From the NCBI GenBank assembly GCA_001797815.1, contig MGQK01000075.1:1-14847 (forward strand): 14,847 nucleotides of DNA, read 5' to 3'. This document shows positions 14,540 to 14,847 of the stretch, piece after piece. This stretch comes from Deltaproteobacteria bacterium RBG_13_61_14 (lineage in GTDB: Bacteria > RBG-13-61-14). The notes beneath the pieces are model-generated. The model was not told where the DNA came from, did no database searches, and was given only the letters and a program-made list of their open reading frames with translations. Position 1 is the stretch's first letter. Every line of letters starts with the position of its first letter. The position numbers were made by a program, and so were the translations under genes.

Positions 14540-14553
14540 CACTGTAAACAGTG
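14540..14553. promoter_or_regulatory. Palindrome upstream of the response regulator gene
   Basis: CACTGT and ACAGTG are exact complements separated by AA, 78 bp upstream of the response regulator start. The size and symmetry fit a dimeric repressor site. TTTACA on the minus strand inside it could be a -35 box, but I see no good -10 at the right distance. Confidence 0.35.
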
Positions 14554-14608
14554 ATGAAGTCTCGTGAACTTGAACGGAAGACCAGCAGGCAGCAGTCAGG
14601 GGCCCGTC

Positions 14609-14639
14609 ATTTTAGATTTTGGATTTTTGATTTTGGATT
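14609..14639. repeat. GATTTT-word repeat, second site
   Basis: ATTTTAGATTTTGGATT and TTTGATTTTGGATT are near-tandem words of the same family as the inverted repeat at 6383-6449, but here there is only one arm. Apart from this repeat, the palindrome and the plus-strand promoter, I see nothing in the gap 14462-14788. Confidence 0.7.
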
Positions 14640-14714
14640 GAAGAGAGAAAAAGCATCAGACGGAAGGCAGAAGGGTAAAGGCTTTCTCCCCTTCCCCCTC
14701 CCTTCAAGTTCCGC

Positions 14715-14743
14715 TTGACAAGCTCCTTTTTGCCTCTGCTAAT
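14715..14743 (+). promoter_or_regulatory. Promoter for the plus-strand gene at the right edge
   Basis: A perfect TTGACA (14715-14720) is followed after 17 bp by GCTAAT (14738-14743), four of six matches to the -10 consensus. It lies about 45 bp upstream of a start codon with a good ribosome binding site. Confidence 0.5.
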
Positions 14744-14788
14744 CTGACTCTTGCCCTGATCCTGGAGGATTTGATTACCGGAGGCAAG

Positions 14789-14847
14789 ATGCAGACCCAT
14801 GCGAAAAGTTCCCCCAGCGCCCGAAGGCTTCCCCTCGCAACCGGCCC
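14789..14847 (+). CDS. Start of an unidentified plus-strand gene, cut by the window edge
   Basis: ATG 14789 has GGAGG five bases upstream (14780-14784) and a promoter at the expected distance. The first 19 residues, MQTHAKSSPSARRLPLATG, are polar and basic and do not identify a family. The frame is open to the end of the window. It is divergent from the response regulator gene. The call rests on the promoter, ribosome site and start together, not on homology. Confidence 0.5.
   Translation, partial: MQTHAKSSPSARRLPLATG

Noticed and set aside
14612-14800. Minus-strand 62-residue frame at the right edge
   Set aside because: It translates the GATTTT-word repeat and lies opposite a promoter and ribosome site for a plus-strand gene.

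Overview
The window looks like a chromosomal piece of a GC-rich, Gram-negative, probably anaerobic bacterium. A Desulfobacterota (former Deltaproteobacteria) host is my best guess, from three things: a response regulator fused to PATAN/DUF4388-like, J-like and TPR regions; a citryl-CoA lyase-like gene in line with a SucD-like gene and a small ferredoxin; and short-word repeats filling the intergenic gaps. No rRNA, tRNA or marker gene is present, so the assignment is an inference. Every confident complete gene is on the minus strand. Only the two edge fragments and one candidate small RNA are on the plus strand.

Bases 1-3411 are an accessory island, clearly more AT-rich than the rest on its left side. 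It holds a truncated membrane protein, a 241-bp MITE-like element with GGGGTCAG inverted ends, and a membrane-anchored DUF4041 plus GIY-YIG-like nuclease. That nuclease has the architecture of the SNIPE anti-phage nuclease. Next comes a type II toxin-antitoxin pair whose MazF/PemK-like toxin has a one-base frameshift. Two copies of a structured repeat of about 125 bp lie on either side of the pair, and the copy beside the toxin is itself bracketed by near-identical 18-bp direct repeats.

Bases 3412-8167 are metabolic. Glycogen synthase glgA is translationally coupled to a secreted or lipid-anchored TPR protein. Divergent to glgA is a candidate small RNA of about 70 nt, with its own promoter, a GNRA-looped terminator and five GGA motifs. 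Beyond it is a three-gene set on the minus strand: citryl-CoA lyase-like protein, SucD-like CoA ligase alpha subunit, and a low-potential-type [4Fe-4S] ferredoxin. This set could cleave or form citrate through citryl-CoA, but the ligase beta subunit is not in the window.

Bases 8308-14461 carry signalling and lipoylation genes, read in the order response regulator fusion, lipB, small four-helix membrane protein, six-helix methyl-accepting chemotaxis protein. lipB, the membrane protein and possibly the chemoreceptor overlap or nearly overlap, so they are probably co-transcribed. The response regulator has an intact receiver, but its J-like segment has SPD in place of HPD. A new plus-strand gene with a good promoter and ribosome binding site starts at 14789 and runs off the window.

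Many gaps are filled with short-word near-tandem or inverted repeats whose word differs from gap to gap (TGGTTCC, GATTTTA, GTGTCAGG, GCCT). They are a notable feature of this genome.
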